Source: Nocardia mangyaensis (GTDB taxonomy: Bacteria; Actinomycetota; Actinomycetes; Mycobacteriales; Mycobacteriaceae). From it: DNA of 64,000 nucleotides. The DNA lies in contig NZ_CP018082.1 of the NCBI RefSeq assembly GCF_001886715.1, positions 4,278,001 to 4,342,000 of the forward strand, in the 5' to 3' direction. The notes under the pieces were generated by a model. That model made no database searches, had not been told where the DNA came from, and worked only from the letters and a program-made list of their open reading frames with translations. Numbering within the stretch: position 1 is the stretch's first letter; the number at the start of each line of letters is the position of its first letter. Both the position numbers and the translations under genes were made by a program. Positions 51,262-61,009 of this stretch are shown piece by piece.

Positions 51262-52926
51262 GTGGTCGAAAACAACGGCATCGTCACTTCCCCGTCGGCG
51301 GGACAGTTCACCCGGCGCACCCTCTTCGCGGGCGGCACCGCGGCCGCAGCGGCGGTGGTGCTGAGCACCGCGACCGCGCACGCGGCTGGGACGGTGTTCC
51401 GGCACGGGGTCGCCTCCGGTGATCCACTACCGGGCGCGGTGATCCTGTGGACCAGGGTGACCGTCGCCGACAACGCCGTCCCCGGCTCCGGCCTCGGTGC
51501 GCCCGCGACGGTGCGCTGGGAGATCGCCACCGACGAGAGCTTCGACCGGGTCGCCGCCTCGGGCACCGTCACCACGAACGCGGACGCTGATCACACCGTC
51601 AAGGTCGACGCGACCGGCTTGGCTCCGGGCACCGACTATTTCTACCGTTTCATCGCCCTCGGCGAGACCTCACGGATCGGGCGCACCCACACCGCGCCCG
51701 CCGCCGAGAGCGAGGTCGACCGGCTGCGGCTCGGGCTGGTGTCGTGCTCGAACTGGGAGGCGGGCTGGTTCGGCGCCTACCGGCATCTGGCCGCGCGCAC
51801 CGATCTCGACGCGATCGTGCACCTCGGCGACTACCTCTACGAGTACGGACAGGGCAAGTACACCGGCCGCAACGGCGCGGTGCGCCTCCACGATCCCGCG
51901 CACGAGATCATCACCCTGTCGGACTACCGCACCCGTCACGGCCAGTACAAGACCGACCCGGACCTGGCCGATCTGCACGCGGCGCTGCCGTTCATCTGCA
52001 CCTGGGACGACCACGAATCCGCCGACAACGCCTGGCGCGACGGCTCGACCCACCACGATCCGGCCACCCAGGGTGCCTGGGGCGACCGGCGCGCCGCCTC
52101 GGCCCGCGCCTATCTGGAATGGATGCCGGTGCGTGCGACCCGTGCCGACGGCGCCGTGCAGATCTACCGGCGCCTGCGATTCGGCACGCTGGCCGAACTC
52201 TCGATGCTCGACCTGCGCACCTACCGCGATGAGGAAGCGGGCCCGCTGGCGGGCTGGCGGGTCGCCGACGATCCGGCGCGCACCATCACCGGCCGCGCGC
52301 AGATGGACTGGCTCACCGCCGGACTGGTGTCCTCGCCAACTCGATGGAAGCTCATCGGCAACTCGGTGATGATCTCGCCGCTGCTGTTCCCGCCGCTCGA
52401 GCCCGCGACCACCGAGGCGATCACCACCGCCCTGGGTATCCCGCAGGGCGGCATCACGGTCAACGGCGACCAGTGGGACGGCTACACCGCCGACCGGCGC
52501 ACGCTGTTCAGCACCATCGCCGACAACCAGATCGGTGACGTCGTGTTCCTCACCGGCGACATCCACACCTCCTGGGCCGCCGATCTGCCCCTGGATGCCG
52601 CGAACTATCCCGCCGGGCCCACCGTCGGCACCGAGTTCGTCATCCCGTCGGTCACCTCGTCAAGCGTCGGTGACCTGCTGAAGACCCCGCCGCGCACCAC
52701 CTCGGTGGTCGCCGAGGAGGCGATCAAGGCGGCCAACCACCACCTGCGCTACGTCGAGCTGGACTCGCACGGTTTCGGCGTGCTGGAGGTGACCCACGAG
52801 CAGACCCAGATGGACTGGTTCTACCTGTTCGACGTCATCGATCCGCACAGCGGCCTCCGCCACGGCACCTCGTTCGCCGTGCGCTCCGGCGGCCGGTTGG
52901 AGCCGCGGGCGACGCCGCCGAGCTGA
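51262..52926 (+). CDS. phoD: PhoD-type alkaline phosphatase/phosphodiesterase, Tat-exported
   Basis: A 554-residue secreted calcium/iron-type phosphatase. The N-terminus carries a twin-arginine signal (F-T-R18-R19-T-L-F-A-G-G, then a hydrophobic Ala/Val run and A-H-A-A-G cleavage region), so it is exported folded. The core has G-V-A-S-G-D-P, V-S-C-S-N-W-E, H-L-G-D-Y-L-Y-E-Y, T-W-D-D-H-E and L-T-G-D-I-H-T-S-W metal-ligand motifs. Role: release of phosphate from organic esters outside the cell. GTG start. Confidence 0.93.
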   Translation: MVENNGIVTSPSAGQFTRRTLFAGGTAAAAAVVLSTATAHAAGTVFRHGVASGDPLPGAVILWTRVTVADNAVPGSGLGAPATVRWEIATDESFDRVAASGTVTTNADADHTVKVDATGLAPGTDYFYRFIALGETSRIGRTHTAPAAESEVDRLRLGLVSCSNWEAGWFGAYRHLAARTDLDAIVHLGDYLYEYGQGKYTGRNGAVRLHDPAHEIITLSDYRTRHGQYKTDPDLADLHAALPFICTWDDHESADNAWRDGSTHHDPATQGAWGDRRAASARAYLEWMPVRATRADGAVQIYRRLRFGTLAELSMLDLRTYRDEEAGPLAGWRVADDPARTITGRAQMDWLTAGLVSSPTRWKLIGNSVMISPLLFPPLEPATTEAITTALGIPQGGITVNGDQWDGYTADRRTLFSTIADNQIGDVVFLTGDIHTSWAADLPLDAANYPAGPTVGTEFVIPSVTSSSVGDLLKTPPRTTSVVAEEAIKAANHHLRYVELDSHGFGVLEVTHEQTQMDWFYLFDVIDPHSGLRHGTSFAVRSGGRLEPRATPPS

Positions 52927-53002
52927 GCGGAGGAGGATATCTGCGGCGGGTTTGTCGATCCGCCATGACACCGCCGGCCGGGTGATCATCACCGTCACGA
53001 AA

Positions 53003-53021
53003 CGGCCTGCTCATCAGGCCG
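53003..53021. terminator. Hairpin between convergent phoD and SIP genes
   Basis: CGGCCTG-ctcat-CAGGCCG, a perfect 7-bp stem and 5-nt loop, lies in the middle of the 157-bp convergent gap and could serve both genes. Confidence 0.6.
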
Positions 53022-53083
53022 CGGGGGTCAGTGTCCGCGGCCGGATCGCGCACTCGGCGCCCAACCACCCCGCTACCCGCGAA

Positions 53084-53911
53084 TCAGGCGCCCTCGGCGG
53101 CCAGTTCGCGCTTCCACTCGCGGAAGCCCTCTTCGGTACGACCGCGGCGCCAGTATCCGGAGATCGAGAGCCACTTCGGCGCGACATCGCGTTCCTTGCG
53201 CAGGTAGGGGCGCAGGTTGCGCATCACGGCCTCGGCCTCGCCGTGCACGAAGGCCTGGACCTGGCCGGGCAGCCACTCGGCCGCACGCACGGCGGCCACC
53301 AGCGGGGAGTTCGCCCCCGCGAGATCGTCGGGGATGCGGTCCGACGACCCACCACGATGCACCCAGTGCAGGCGCAGGTCCGCCGGTGATTCGAGCGCTA
53401 TCTCCTCCTCCGGACCGCCCACCTCGACGAACACCTCCGCCGGGGCACCAGCGGGCAGCGCCGCCAGTGCGGCCGCGATGGCGGGCAGCGCGGATTCGTC
53501 ACCGGCCAGCAGGAACCAGTCCGCGGACGGGTCAGGGGCGAACGCGCCACCGGGGCCGAACAGCCGGAACTGCTCGCCCGGTTCGACCGACCGCGCCCAG
53601 GGCCCCGCGATGCCCTCATCGCCGTGCACGACGAAATCGATGCTGATCTCGTTGCGCGCGGGGTCGAAGGACCGCACCGTGTAGGTGCGCAGGACGGGCT
53701 GGCTCTCCGGGCCCAGCGTGGCACGGATCGCGTCGAGATCGAACGGCTCGGGATACTCCACGCCGGGCACCGGGAAGATCAATTTCACATAGGCGTCGGT
53801 GAATTCGTTCGGCGTGAACCGATCCGGCTCCGCGACGCGGCCGACGACCCGCACCAGGTGCGGGGTCAGCGACTGCTTGCGGACGACGGTGACGGTGATC
53901 GACTTCGGCAC
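53084..53911 (-). CDS. Siderophore-interacting protein (FAD-dependent ferric reductase type)
   Basis: A 275-residue cytoplasmic flavoprotein of the ViuB/SIP family that reduces ferric siderophores to release iron. The FAD-binding barrel has L-R-T-Y-T-V-R and D-F-V-V-H-G-D-E-G-I-A-G-P-W-A; the C-terminal domain has L-A-G-D-E-S-A-L-P-A-I and G-E-A-E-A-V-M-R, with the late S-G-Y-W-R-R-G-R-T-E-E-G-F typical of SIPs. No siderophore synthesis or uptake gene is nearby, and no IdeR box was seen upstream. Confidence 0.95.
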   Translation of the reverse strand: MPKSITVTVVRKQSLTPHLVRVVGRVAEPDRFTPNEFTDAYVKLIFPVPGVEYPEPFDLDAIRATLGPESQPVLRTYTVRSFDPARNEISIDFVVHGDEGIAGPWARSVEPGEQFRLFGPGGAFAPDPSADWFLLAGDESALPAIAAALAALPAGAPAEVFVEVGGPEEEIALESPADLRLHWVHRGGSSDRIPDDLAGANSPLVAAVRAAEWLPGQVQAFVHGEAEAVMRNLRPYLRKERDVAPKWLSISGYWRRGRTEEGFREWKRELAAEGA

Positions 53912-53990
53912 GACAGCTCCCCATTCCTCGGACGTCCGCCGACGCTACTCCCGTCGCGCCGCGAAGTGGGGAGCTACGTCCCCGGGCTCG

Positions 53991-55160
53991 TCATTCCGAC
54001 CAGCGCTCTTCCAGCGTCGCCGAGACCTGTTCGGCAAAGTCGCCGACCGCGTCGTCACCGGTGACGCGCGCGTCCTCGGCCAGTGCCGACCAGCGGTTGA
54101 TCAGCGCCTCCGAGCGCGGCACCGACAGCCCGTGCTCGCGCGCGACGGCGATGCGGGTGTGGTCGGCGGGCAGGAACCAGTAGGTCGACAGCCAGACCCA
54201 GATCAACCGCGCCTCGAGGATCCGTTCGGCCAGCACCGTGTCGTCGGCCAGCGAGGGCCACACGCCGACCACGGCCGACCGCCAGGCCTCGACCATTTCC
54301 CTGGCCCGGCCGCGCGAGAGCTCGACATCGCACAGGCAGCCGGGGAAGGAGACCAGCGCGTAGGCGATGTCGAGGGTGGCGTCGCGGAAACCGCCCCACT
54401 CGTAGTCGAGGAAGCGCGCGCCGTCATCGTTGAGGACCACGTTGTCCGGGCACAGGTCCGAGGGGCTGAACGCGCGGTGACGACCGCCGGTGAACAGACG
54501 ATTTCCGGCCACGATGCGTTCGGCGATCTCGCCGGGCACCTCGATGCCGAGCTCGGCCTGGAGCAGTCCGGGCACCTCGGCGATGGCCGCCTGGGCCTGC
54601 TGGGCGATCCCGTCGACGCGGTGCGCCGAGTCGACCCGGCGCAGCAGGGCGACGAAGTCGGGCTCACGGCCCACGGTCGCGGCGTGCATCCGGCCCAGCG
54701 CCTGCGCGAAGGCCATCAGCGCGTTGCGGGTGTTCGGCTCGACCCGAGCCCGCAGCACCGAGGTGAGCAGGGCATTGTCACCCAGATCCGACAGCACCAG
54801 CAGCCGGTCGGGCACGCTGTGCGCGATCAGGAAGGCACCGGGGCGCTGCTCGCGGCTCAGGGCGGTGGTGAACTGGTAGGACACCGCCTCGCGCAGGAAC
54901 GCGGAGTCGATGCTGGCGACTCCGGGCGCCATGCCACCGGTGCGTCGCTCGGTAGCGGTACCGCGCACCTGCTTGACGATCAGCGTGCGCGGCAACGAGA
55001 AAGCGTTCTCCGCGACACGCACGCGTAGGACTGTCGTCCTACCACTGCCGCTGAGCTCCATGGGATCACTCAGCTTCACCGGAGCACCCATTCGCTTTGT
55101 GAGCAACTGTTGTGCTGCGGACACGACGTCGGCGGCGCGTTCGGCCAATAGTGCGGTCAT
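53991..55160 (-). CDS. Phosphotransferase-like (APH-fold) protein with an altered catalytic loop
   Basis: A 389-residue protein with the layout of the APH superfamily. The N-lobe has V-L-R-V-R-V and L-I-V-K-Q-V (nucleotide-binding Lys). The catalytic loop reads F-S-P-S-D-L-C-P-D-N-V-V-L, so the usual H-x-D is S-x-x-D/P-S-D while the Asp and Asn survive; the metal-binding site is F-L-D-Y-E-W. It may act on an unknown substrate or be a pseudokinase. It is divergent from the Rv2560-like membrane protein gene. Confidence 0.8.
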   Translation of the reverse strand: MTALLAERAADVVSAAQQLLTKRMGAPVKLSDPMELSGSGRTTVLRVRVAENAFSLPRTLIVKQVRGTATERRTGGMAPGVASIDSAFLREAVSYQFTTALSREQRPGAFLIAHSVPDRLLVLSDLGDNALLTSVLRARVEPNTRNALMAFAQALGRMHAATVGREPDFVALLRRVDSAHRVDGIAQQAQAAIAEVPGLLQAELGIEVPGEIAERIVAGNRLFTGGRHRAFSPSDLCPDNVVLNDDGARFLDYEWGGFRDATLDIAYALVSFPGCLCDVELSRGRAREMVEAWRSAVVGVWPSLADDTVLAERILEARLIWVWLSTYWFLPADHTRIAVAREHGLSVPRSEALINRWSALAEDARVTGDDAVGDFAEQVSATLEERWSE

Positions 55161-55353
55161 CGCCTCTCAAGCTACTCGTACCAGGTCACTTCTAGCGAGC
55201 GGTTGGACAACCTTTCCGCGTCACCCGGCGTGTTGGCGCCGAGGTTGCGCGAGTGTGCCTGTTCGCTTGACACACCTGTCGGTCGTCGGGTTTTCTCATC
55301 GTCAACTGCTGTGCGCCACACCGCAAACCGGTTGAGTCGAAAGGTCTACCACA

Positions 55354-56373
55354 GTGACCGACACACCGTACGCCGCATCGAGCGATTCACCGGGTGGGTC
55401 GCCTGCGCCCGGTGGTGGCGGACAATTCGCCGGCCCAGGGGGTCAGCACGAGGGACAGGGCAGACCATCGCAGGCCGGTCCCGGACCCGCGAGGCACGGA
55501 ATGGCCGGTGGCGCAGGCTATCCACAGTTCGAAGGGCCCGGCGCCGCCCAGTACGGCGAGGAGCCGCTCGAACCTCCGCCGCCGATTGCCGGACACCCCG
55601 CGCCCGCACCACGCTACGGCCCGCCCGGCACCGCGCCCGGTTACCCGGCGCCGCAGGCGAAACCGGACGACCTCGCCGGAGCCACTGCCCCCGCGCCCGG
55701 CGTGTCGCCGGGCGAGATTCAGCAGCCGCCGGGTTACTACCATCCGGAAGCACAGGCCCTCGATGTGGGCCGCGCGCTGAGCTACGGGTGGGAGCGGTTC
55801 CGCACCAACCCGGGACCATGGCTCGGCGTGATGGCCGTGGGCGTGCTGATCTATCTCGGCTACTTCGCGGTCGTGCAGATCTTCGACCCGACATCGCTGT
55901 TCACCGTGCTGTTCCTGTTCCTGGTGGTGCTGGTTGCCCTGTGGCTGCTCCAGGCGGTGATGGTGCGTGGCGCGCTCTACGAAACCGATGGTTATCCACC
56001 GGCTTTCGGCTCGTTCTTCCGGTTCGTGAACTCGGGCAATGTCTTGCTCACCGCGTTGCTCGCCTTCGCGATCACCCTCGTCGCCGCCTCGCTGTGTCTG
56101 CTGCCCGGACTCGTCGTCGGATTCCTGTGCATGTACTCGCTGCACTTCGTGATCGATCAGGACTACGGCCCCGTCGAGGCGATCAAGGCGAGCGCGCAGC
56201 TGGTGCTGGCCAACCTGTGGCCCTCGTTCCTGCTCGCGATCACGGTGATGCTGGTGACCTTCGTCGGTCTCGCGCTGTGTGGGCTCGGCCTGTTCGTGGC
56301 CGGTCCGGTCTGCGTGATCGCGGTCACCTACGCCTACCGGATGCTCACCGAGGGCCCGGTCGCCGAGTTCTGA
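55354..56373 (+). CDS. Proline/glycine-rich membrane protein (Rv2560-like)
   Basis: A 339-residue protein. Residues 1-125 are Pro/Gly/Ala-rich and presumably disordered. The rest forms about six membrane helices, starting after A-L-S-Y-G-W-E-R-F-R-T-N-P-G-P-W. This matches the mycobacterial Rv2560 family, whose gene lies near rarA and aspS there too. Function unknown. GTG start. It converges on the DUF389 gene, the two stop codons being only 3 bp apart. Confidence 0.85.
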   Translation: MTDTPYAASSDSPGGSPAPGGGGQFAGPGGQHEGQGRPSQAGPGPARHGMAGGAGYPQFEGPGAAQYGEEPLEPPPPIAGHPAPAPRYGPPGTAPGYPAPQAKPDDLAGATAPAPGVSPGEIQQPPGYYHPEAQALDVGRALSYGWERFRTNPGPWLGVMAVGVLIYLGYFAVVQIFDPTSLFTVLFLFLVVLVALWLLQAVMVRGALYETDGYPPAFGSFFRFVNSGNVLLTALLAFAITLVAASLCLLPGLVVGFLCMYSLHFVIDQDYGPVEAIKASAQLVLANLWPSFLLAITVMLVTFVGLALCGLGLFVAGPVCVIAVTYAYRMLTEGPVAEF

Positions 56374-56376
56374 CGA

Positions 56377-57345
56377 TCATCGCTCCCGCGGGGTCCGCCT
56401 CCCGATCGTCGGCTTCAACCGCCCGATCGGACGGCTCTGGTCGCCCGTGCGCAGCCGCAGCTCGAGCACGATCACCCCGGCGACGACGATACCGACCAGG
56501 TTCAACGCCAGCTGACCGGCCGACCCGAACGCCCGATGCCACTGCCCCAGCGTCGCAGCCACCACCGCGTACCCGGCGGCGGGCACCGTGGTGACCGAGA
56601 TGAACACCCCGATCAGGGCCGAGGACTTGGCCGTCACCAGCGACAGCATGCCGGCCCCACCGGCGAGCAACGCCACGACCAAGGAGAACGGTCCGACCTG
56701 GTAGATGAAGTCGACATCGTGCGCGCCGATCACCCCTTCGGTGGTGATCCAGCCCAGCCGCACCCACACCAGGGTCGCGGCCAGCGTGATGAGCATCGCC
56801 ACCGGGAAGGACACGGCGAGCGCGATGATCGACCGCCTGGCCAGCCGCCAGTTGCGACGCACCAGCGCCACCGACAGCGCGGCCAGCGGACCGAACTCGG
56901 GACCCACCACCATGGCGCCGACAATGGTGACCGGCGAGTTCGTCGCGACCCCGATCGAGGCGAGCAGACAGGCGATGGTCAGGAAAGCGAGGAAGCTGAC
57001 ATTGAGCGAGGACTCCTCGTGCGTCTCCTCCAGCAGTTCTTCCCAGACCACCGCGTCGTTCGCGTCACCGGGCGCCGCCCGGACCGCGCGGTCGGCGGCA
57101 TCGGAGAGCACCGCCTCGACCGGGCCGAGTGTCAGCCCGCCGCTGTGCACGATGCCGAGTGCCTTGATGTCGGCGAGCACCTTGTTGGCGGCTTCACGCG
57201 CGATGTCGGCCTGAACGAGATCGCCCGGCGGCCGAACGGCGATCCCGCGCGCCACCGTGAGATGGGTGACGCCGGGGTCCGCCTCCAGCACCCGCACGAG
57301 CACCGCGGTCTGCTCGGCCGGACTGATCACGCGCAGGTGCAGCAA
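56377..57345 (-). CDS. DUF389 membrane protein
   Basis: A 322-residue protein with an N-terminal ferredoxin-like soluble part (about 1-95) and six or more membrane helices carrying the DUF389 signature A-S-I-G-V-A-T-N-S-P-V-T-I-V-G-A-M-V-V. Function unknown. I chose a TTG start at 57345: a perfect AGGAGGT lies 6 nt upstream and L-L-H-L-R-V-I-S-P begins the fold. The GTG at 57381 would add 12 Arg/Pro residues and has no such site. Confidence 0.85.
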   Translation of the reverse strand: MLHLRVISPAEQTAVLVRVLEADPGVTHLTVARGIAVRPPGDLVQADIAREAANKVLADIKALGIVHSGGLTLGPVEAVLSDAADRAVRAAPGDANDAVVWEELLEETHEESSLNVSFLAFLTIACLLASIGVATNSPVTIVGAMVVGPEFGPLAALSVALVRRNWRLARRSIIALAVSFPVAMLITLAATLVWVRLGWITTEGVIGAHDVDFIYQVGPFSLVVALLAGGAGMLSLVTAKSSALIGVFISVTTVPAAGYAVVAATLGQWHRAFGSAGQLALNLVGIVVAGVIVLELRLRTGDQSRPIGRLKPTIGRRTPRER

Positions 57346-57422
57346 CCGGTGACCTCCTGGTCGGTGCCGCCGCGGCGACACGGGAACTGACCAGAAGGTA
57401 CCGGGGCTCGAGCCGAAGCCCG

Positions 57423-59264
57423 CTACTTCGCGGCGGCGCCGGTGTCGGGCGCGTCGGGCTTGCCGTTGCCCTTGATCTCAGCACCCTTGGCCTCGGCACC
57501 CTTGACCTCGGGCTTGGCGTCGATCCCCGCTTCCTTGCGCTGCTGGGCGGTGATCGGGGCGGGCGCGTCGGTGAGCGGGTCGACGCCACCACCGGTCTTC
57601 GGGAACGCGATCACCTCGCGGATGGAGTCCTCACCGGCCAGCAGCGCGGTGATACGGTCCCAGCCGAAGGCGATGCCACCGTGCGGCGGGGCGCCGTAGG
57701 CGAACGCGTCGAGCAGGAAGCCGAACTTCTCCTGCGCCTCCTCGTGGTCGATGCCCATCACCTTGAACACGCGTTCCTGCACGTCGCGACGGTGGATACG
57801 GATCGAGCCGCCGCCGATCTCGTTGCCGTTGCAGACGATGTCGTATGCGTAGGCCAGCGCCGCGCCAGGGTCGGTGTCGAAGGTGTCGATCGACTCGGGC
57901 TTGGGCGAGGTGAAGGCGTGGTGCACGGCGGTCCAGGCCGAGTGGCCAAGGGCCACGTCGCCACTGGCGGTGGCCTCGGAGGTCGGCTCGAACATCGGGG
58001 CGTCGACGATCCAGACGAAGGCCCACGCGTTCTCGTCGATCAGACCGACCTTGCGGGCGATCTCACCGCGCGCGGCGCCGAGCAGGGCGCGCTGCGCCTT
58101 GGTCGGACCGGCGGCGAAGAAGACGCAGTCGCCGGGCACCGCGCCGACGTGTTTGGCCAGGCCCTCACGCTCGGCCTCGGACAGGTTCTTGGCGACCGGG
58201 CCGCCCAGGGTGCCGTCGGAGTTGATCAGGATGTAAGCCAGGCCCTTGGCGCCACGCTGCTTGGCCCACTCCTGCCAGGCGTCGAGCTGACGTCGCGGCT
58301 GGCTCGCGCCACCGGGCATCACGACCGCGCCGACGTACTCCGCCTGGAACACCCGGAACGGGGTCTCGGCGAAGTAGTCCGTGCATTCGGTGATCTCGAC
58401 GCCGAAACGCAGATCCGGCTTGTCGCTACCGAAACGCCGCATCGCCTCGGCGTAGGTCATGTGCGGGATCGGCGTGGTGATCTCGTGGCCGACCAGCTTC
58501 CACAACGCGGTCAGGATGTCCTCGGCCAGCAGGATCACATCGTCTTGGCGCACGAAGCTCATCTCGATGTCGAGCTGGGTGAACTCCGGCTGACGGTCGG
58601 CGCGGAAGTCCTCGTCGCGGTAGCAGCGCGCGATCTGGAAGTAACGCTCGATGCCACCGACCATCAGCAGCTGTTTGAACAGCTGCGGGCTCTGCGGCAG
58701 CGCGTAGAAGCTGCCCGGCTGCAGGCGCGCGGGGACCAGGAAGTCGCGGGCGCCCTCGGGCGTCGAGCGGGTCAGCGTGGGGGTCTCGACCTCGATGAAG
58801 TCATGGCGGGCCAGGACGTCGCGCGCGGCGGCGTTGACCTTGGAGCGCAACCGGATCGCGTGGCCGGGGCCCTCGCGACGCAGGTCGAGGTAGCGGTACT
58901 TGAGACGAGCCTCGTCACCGGGGGTCTCGTCGAGCTGGAAGGGCAGCGGCGCGCTCTCGTTGAGCACGACCAGTTCCTTGGCGTCGACCTCGATCCGCCC
59001 GGTCGGCAGGTCCGGGTTCTCGTTGCCGTCGGGACGCTGCTCCACCACACCGGTGACCTGCACGCAGTACTCCGCGCGCAGCTTGTGGGACTGCTCGGCC
59101 GCCTCGCCCTCGCGGAAGACCACCTGCGCCACCCCGGAGGCGTCGCGCAGATCGATGAAGATCACGCCACCGTGGTCACGACGCCGGGCCACCCAGCCGG
59201 TGAGGGTGACGGTCTGACCGGCGTGCTCGCTTCGCAGCGAACCAGCCAAGTGGGTGCGCAGCAC
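57423..59264 (-). CDS. aspS: Aspartyl-tRNA synthetase (probably Asp/Asn non-discriminating)
   Basis: Charges tRNAAsp. The 613-residue protein has the N-terminal OB fold ([19 protein letters not shown]), class II motif 2 [12 protein letters not shown] and motif 3 G-W-D-R-I-T-A-L-L, and the bacterial GAD insertion. The last 35 residues are a Lys/Ala/Glu/Gly-rich tail with K-G-A-E repeats. Start GTG 59264 has AAAGGA 5 nt upstream; the longer frame beyond it is spurious. Actinobacterial enzymes of this kind usually also charge tRNAAsn for GatCAB correction. Confidence 0.96.
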   Translation of the reverse strand: MLRTHLAGSLRSEHAGQTVTLTGWVARRRDHGGVIFIDLRDASGVAQVVFREGEAAEQSHKLRAEYCVQVTGVVEQRPDGNENPDLPTGRIEVDAKELVVLNESAPLPFQLDETPGDEARLKYRYLDLRREGPGHAIRLRSKVNAAARDVLARHDFIEVETPTLTRSTPEGARDFLVPARLQPGSFYALPQSPQLFKQLLMVGGIERYFQIARCYRDEDFRADRQPEFTQLDIEMSFVRQDDVILLAEDILTALWKLVGHEITTPIPHMTYAEAMRRFGSDKPDLRFGVEITECTDYFAETPFRVFQAEYVGAVVMPGGASQPRRQLDAWQEWAKQRGAKGLAYILINSDGTLGGPVAKNLSEAEREGLAKHVGAVPGDCVFFAAGPTKAQRALLGAARGEIARKVGLIDENAWAFVWIVDAPMFEPTSEATASGDVALGHSAWTAVHHAFTSPKPESIDTFDTDPGAALAYAYDIVCNGNEIGGGSIRIHRRDVQERVFKVMGIDHEEAQEKFGFLLDAFAYGAPPHGGIAFGWDRITALLAGEDSIREVIAFPKTGGGVDPLTDAPAPITAQQRKEAGIDAKPEVKGAEAKGAEIKGNGKPDAPDTGAAAK

Positions 59265-59504
59265 GGTATTCCTTTCGACAGACATTCGCGGACTCGTCGC
59301 ACCGGCGCGGACGGCCAGGTGCACTGCCATCGTAGTGAGACACGATCCCCGAGTGAAAACCGATATCTTGCTGACCGTGTCAAGCTTGTGCCACGCGCGC
59401 ACCGTCCTCGTGCCCAGGGCGGTGAATCGTGCTGCGAGACAGATGGACAACCGATACCCTCCCACGCGGGTGCGGACCGGGACCGAGCGAAGGCGAGTAC
59501 GGCG

Positions 59505-60434
59505 ATGACCTTCAACGAAGGTATGCAGATCGATCCCGGCCGGGCATCGTCGGGCGGCGGCCCGGGCATGGGCGGCAAACTCGCCGTCGGCGGCGGCGCG
59601 GGCGGGCTGATCCTGCTGGTGATCACCCTGCTGCTCGGTGGCGATCCCGGTTCGCTGATGGGCGACCTCACCGGGTCCTCCGCCGAACAGCAGGTCGGCT
59701 CGGGTGGGACGGCGGGCACGCCCGAGCACTGCAAGACCGGCGCCGACGCCAACAAGTACGTCGACTGCCGTATCGTGCTCACCGCGCAGAGCGTCGACGC
59801 GGTGTGGACCGAGGAGCTGCCCAGGCAGACCGGCAAGCGCTACGTGCAGCCGAACCTGGTGCTGTTCTCCGGCGCGGTCAACACCGGCTGCGGCAACGCC
59901 ACCAGCGACGTCGGCCCGTTCTACTGCCCGGCCGACCAGACCACTTACTTCGACACCTCGTTCTTCCAGGAGCTCACCGACCGGTTCGGGGCCAGCTCGG
60001 GTCCGCTCGCCCAGGAGTACGTGGTGGCCCACGAGATCGGCCACCACATCCAGAATCAGCTCGGCGACATCGGTCGCGCCCAGCGCGATCCGCGCGGCCC
60101 GGAATCCGGCGCGGTCCGCACCGAGCTGCAGGCCGACTGTTACGCGGGCCTGTGGGCACACTACGCGGACAAGAAGAACGCACCGGGCAGCAACCAACCG
60201 TTCCTGAAACCGCTGTCGGACACCGACATCCGCGACGCGCTCTCCGCGGCCAATGCTGTCGGCGACGACCGCATCCAGCGCAGCGCGGGGCGCGGGGTCA
60301 ACCCCGAGTCGTGGACGCACGGGTCTTCCGAACAACGCCAGAAGTGGTTCCTCACCGGCTACCGGACCGGGTCGGTGCAGGCCTGCGATACCTACACCGC
60401 GACCGACCTGGACAACCCCGCCGGGCTACGCTGA
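59505..60434 (+). CDS. YpfJ-type neutral zinc metallopeptidase
   Basis: A 309-residue membrane-anchored protein. A short Gly-rich N-terminus and one membrane helix (about 30-46) are followed by an external domain with the zinc motif H176-E-I-G-H180-H and the downstream E-L-Q-A-D-C-Y-A-G segment, plus paired Cys. This is the YpfJ/KPN_02809 family of putative neutral zinc metallopeptidases. The ATG at 59505 starts M-T-F-N-E-G-M, the family N-terminus. Substrate unknown. It is divergent from aspS and followed by a secreted-protein gene. Confidence 0.93.
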   Translation: MTFNEGMQIDPGRASSGGGPGMGGKLAVGGGAGGLILLVITLLLGGDPGSLMGDLTGSSAEQQVGSGGTAGTPEHCKTGADANKYVDCRIVLTAQSVDAVWTEELPRQTGKRYVQPNLVLFSGAVNTGCGNATSDVGPFYCPADQTTYFDTSFFQELTDRFGASSGPLAQEYVVAHEIGHHIQNQLGDIGRAQRDPRGPESGAVRTELQADCYAGLWAHYADKKNAPGSNQPFLKPLSDTDIRDALSAANAVGDDRIQRSAGRGVNPESWTHGSSEQRQKWFLTGYRTGSVQACDTYTATDLDNPAGLR

Positions 60435-60471
60435 CCCGAACGTCACACCGTCTTTCGATCGAGGGGAACCC

Positions 60472-60966
60472 ATGCGCCGCACCATGACCGGACTGTTCGT
60501 CTGCGCGCTCGCCCTGACCGGCGCGAGCGCTGTCGCCCAGGCCGATCCGGCGCCGCTACCGCTGGTGAGTCTGACCACGATCCCCGACGGCTGGTCACAG
60601 CGCACCGATCTGCGGCCGGTGCTGCAGGTCTTCGCCGACGGCAAGGCCGTGCACCGGCCCGACGCGGTGAGCAAGGACCGCAAAGCCGACACCGATCCGA
60701 AGAAGGTGACCGGAAAGGTTGCCCCCGAAGTGATCTCGGCCGCGCGCACGGAGATCGACGCGATGAGGGAACTCGACTTCGGTATTCCCGCCGGGGAGGG
60801 TAAGGGTCTGCAGATCATCGATCTGCTGCCCGAGGACGCGGCGGGCGACGTCCACCTGGTGGTCTACTCCCCCGATGCCACCGACGGCTTGAACCCCGAG
60901 CAGCAGGCCGCGCGCAAGCGCTTCGCCGATCTGTACCGCAAGCTGGTCGACGCTTTCACGAGCTGA
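60472..60966 (+). CDS. Secreted protein of unknown function
   Basis: A 164-residue protein with a clear signal peptide (R-R-T-M-T-G-L-F-V-C-A-L-A-L-T-G-A-S-A, cleavage near A-Q-A-D at residue 25). The mature domain has beta-rich I-P-D-G-W-S-Q-R and helical A-A-R-K-R-F-A-D-L-Y-R-K-L ends. GAGGGG lies 5 nt before the ATG. It follows the metallopeptidase by 37 nt and may be co-transcribed. No family recognised. Confidence 0.75.
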   Translation: MRRTMTGLFVCALALTGASAVAQADPAPLPLVSLTTIPDGWSQRTDLRPVLQVFADGKAVHRPDAVSKDRKADTDPKKVTGKVAPEVISAARTEIDAMRELDFGIPAGEGKGLQIIDLLPEDAAGDVHLVVYSPDATDGLNPEQQAARKRFADLYRKLVDAFTS

Positions 60967-60969
60967 GCG

Positions 60970-61002
60970 GGTTCGCCCGCGGTCCTCGACCGCGGGCGAA
61001 CC
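60970..61002. terminator. Strong bidirectional terminator
   Basis: Perfect 15-bp stem (GGTTCGCCCGCGGTC / GACCGCGGGCGAACC) with a 3-nt loop between two convergent genes, starting 3 nt after one stop codon and ending 7 nt before the other. Confidence 0.9.
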
Positions 61003-61009
61003 TGGTTGA

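Noticed and set aside
59265..60335. N-terminal extension of aspS to about 970 residues
   Set aside because: The extra part is antisense to the metallopeptidase gene and has no domain; the GTG at 59264 with AAAGGA fits the family.
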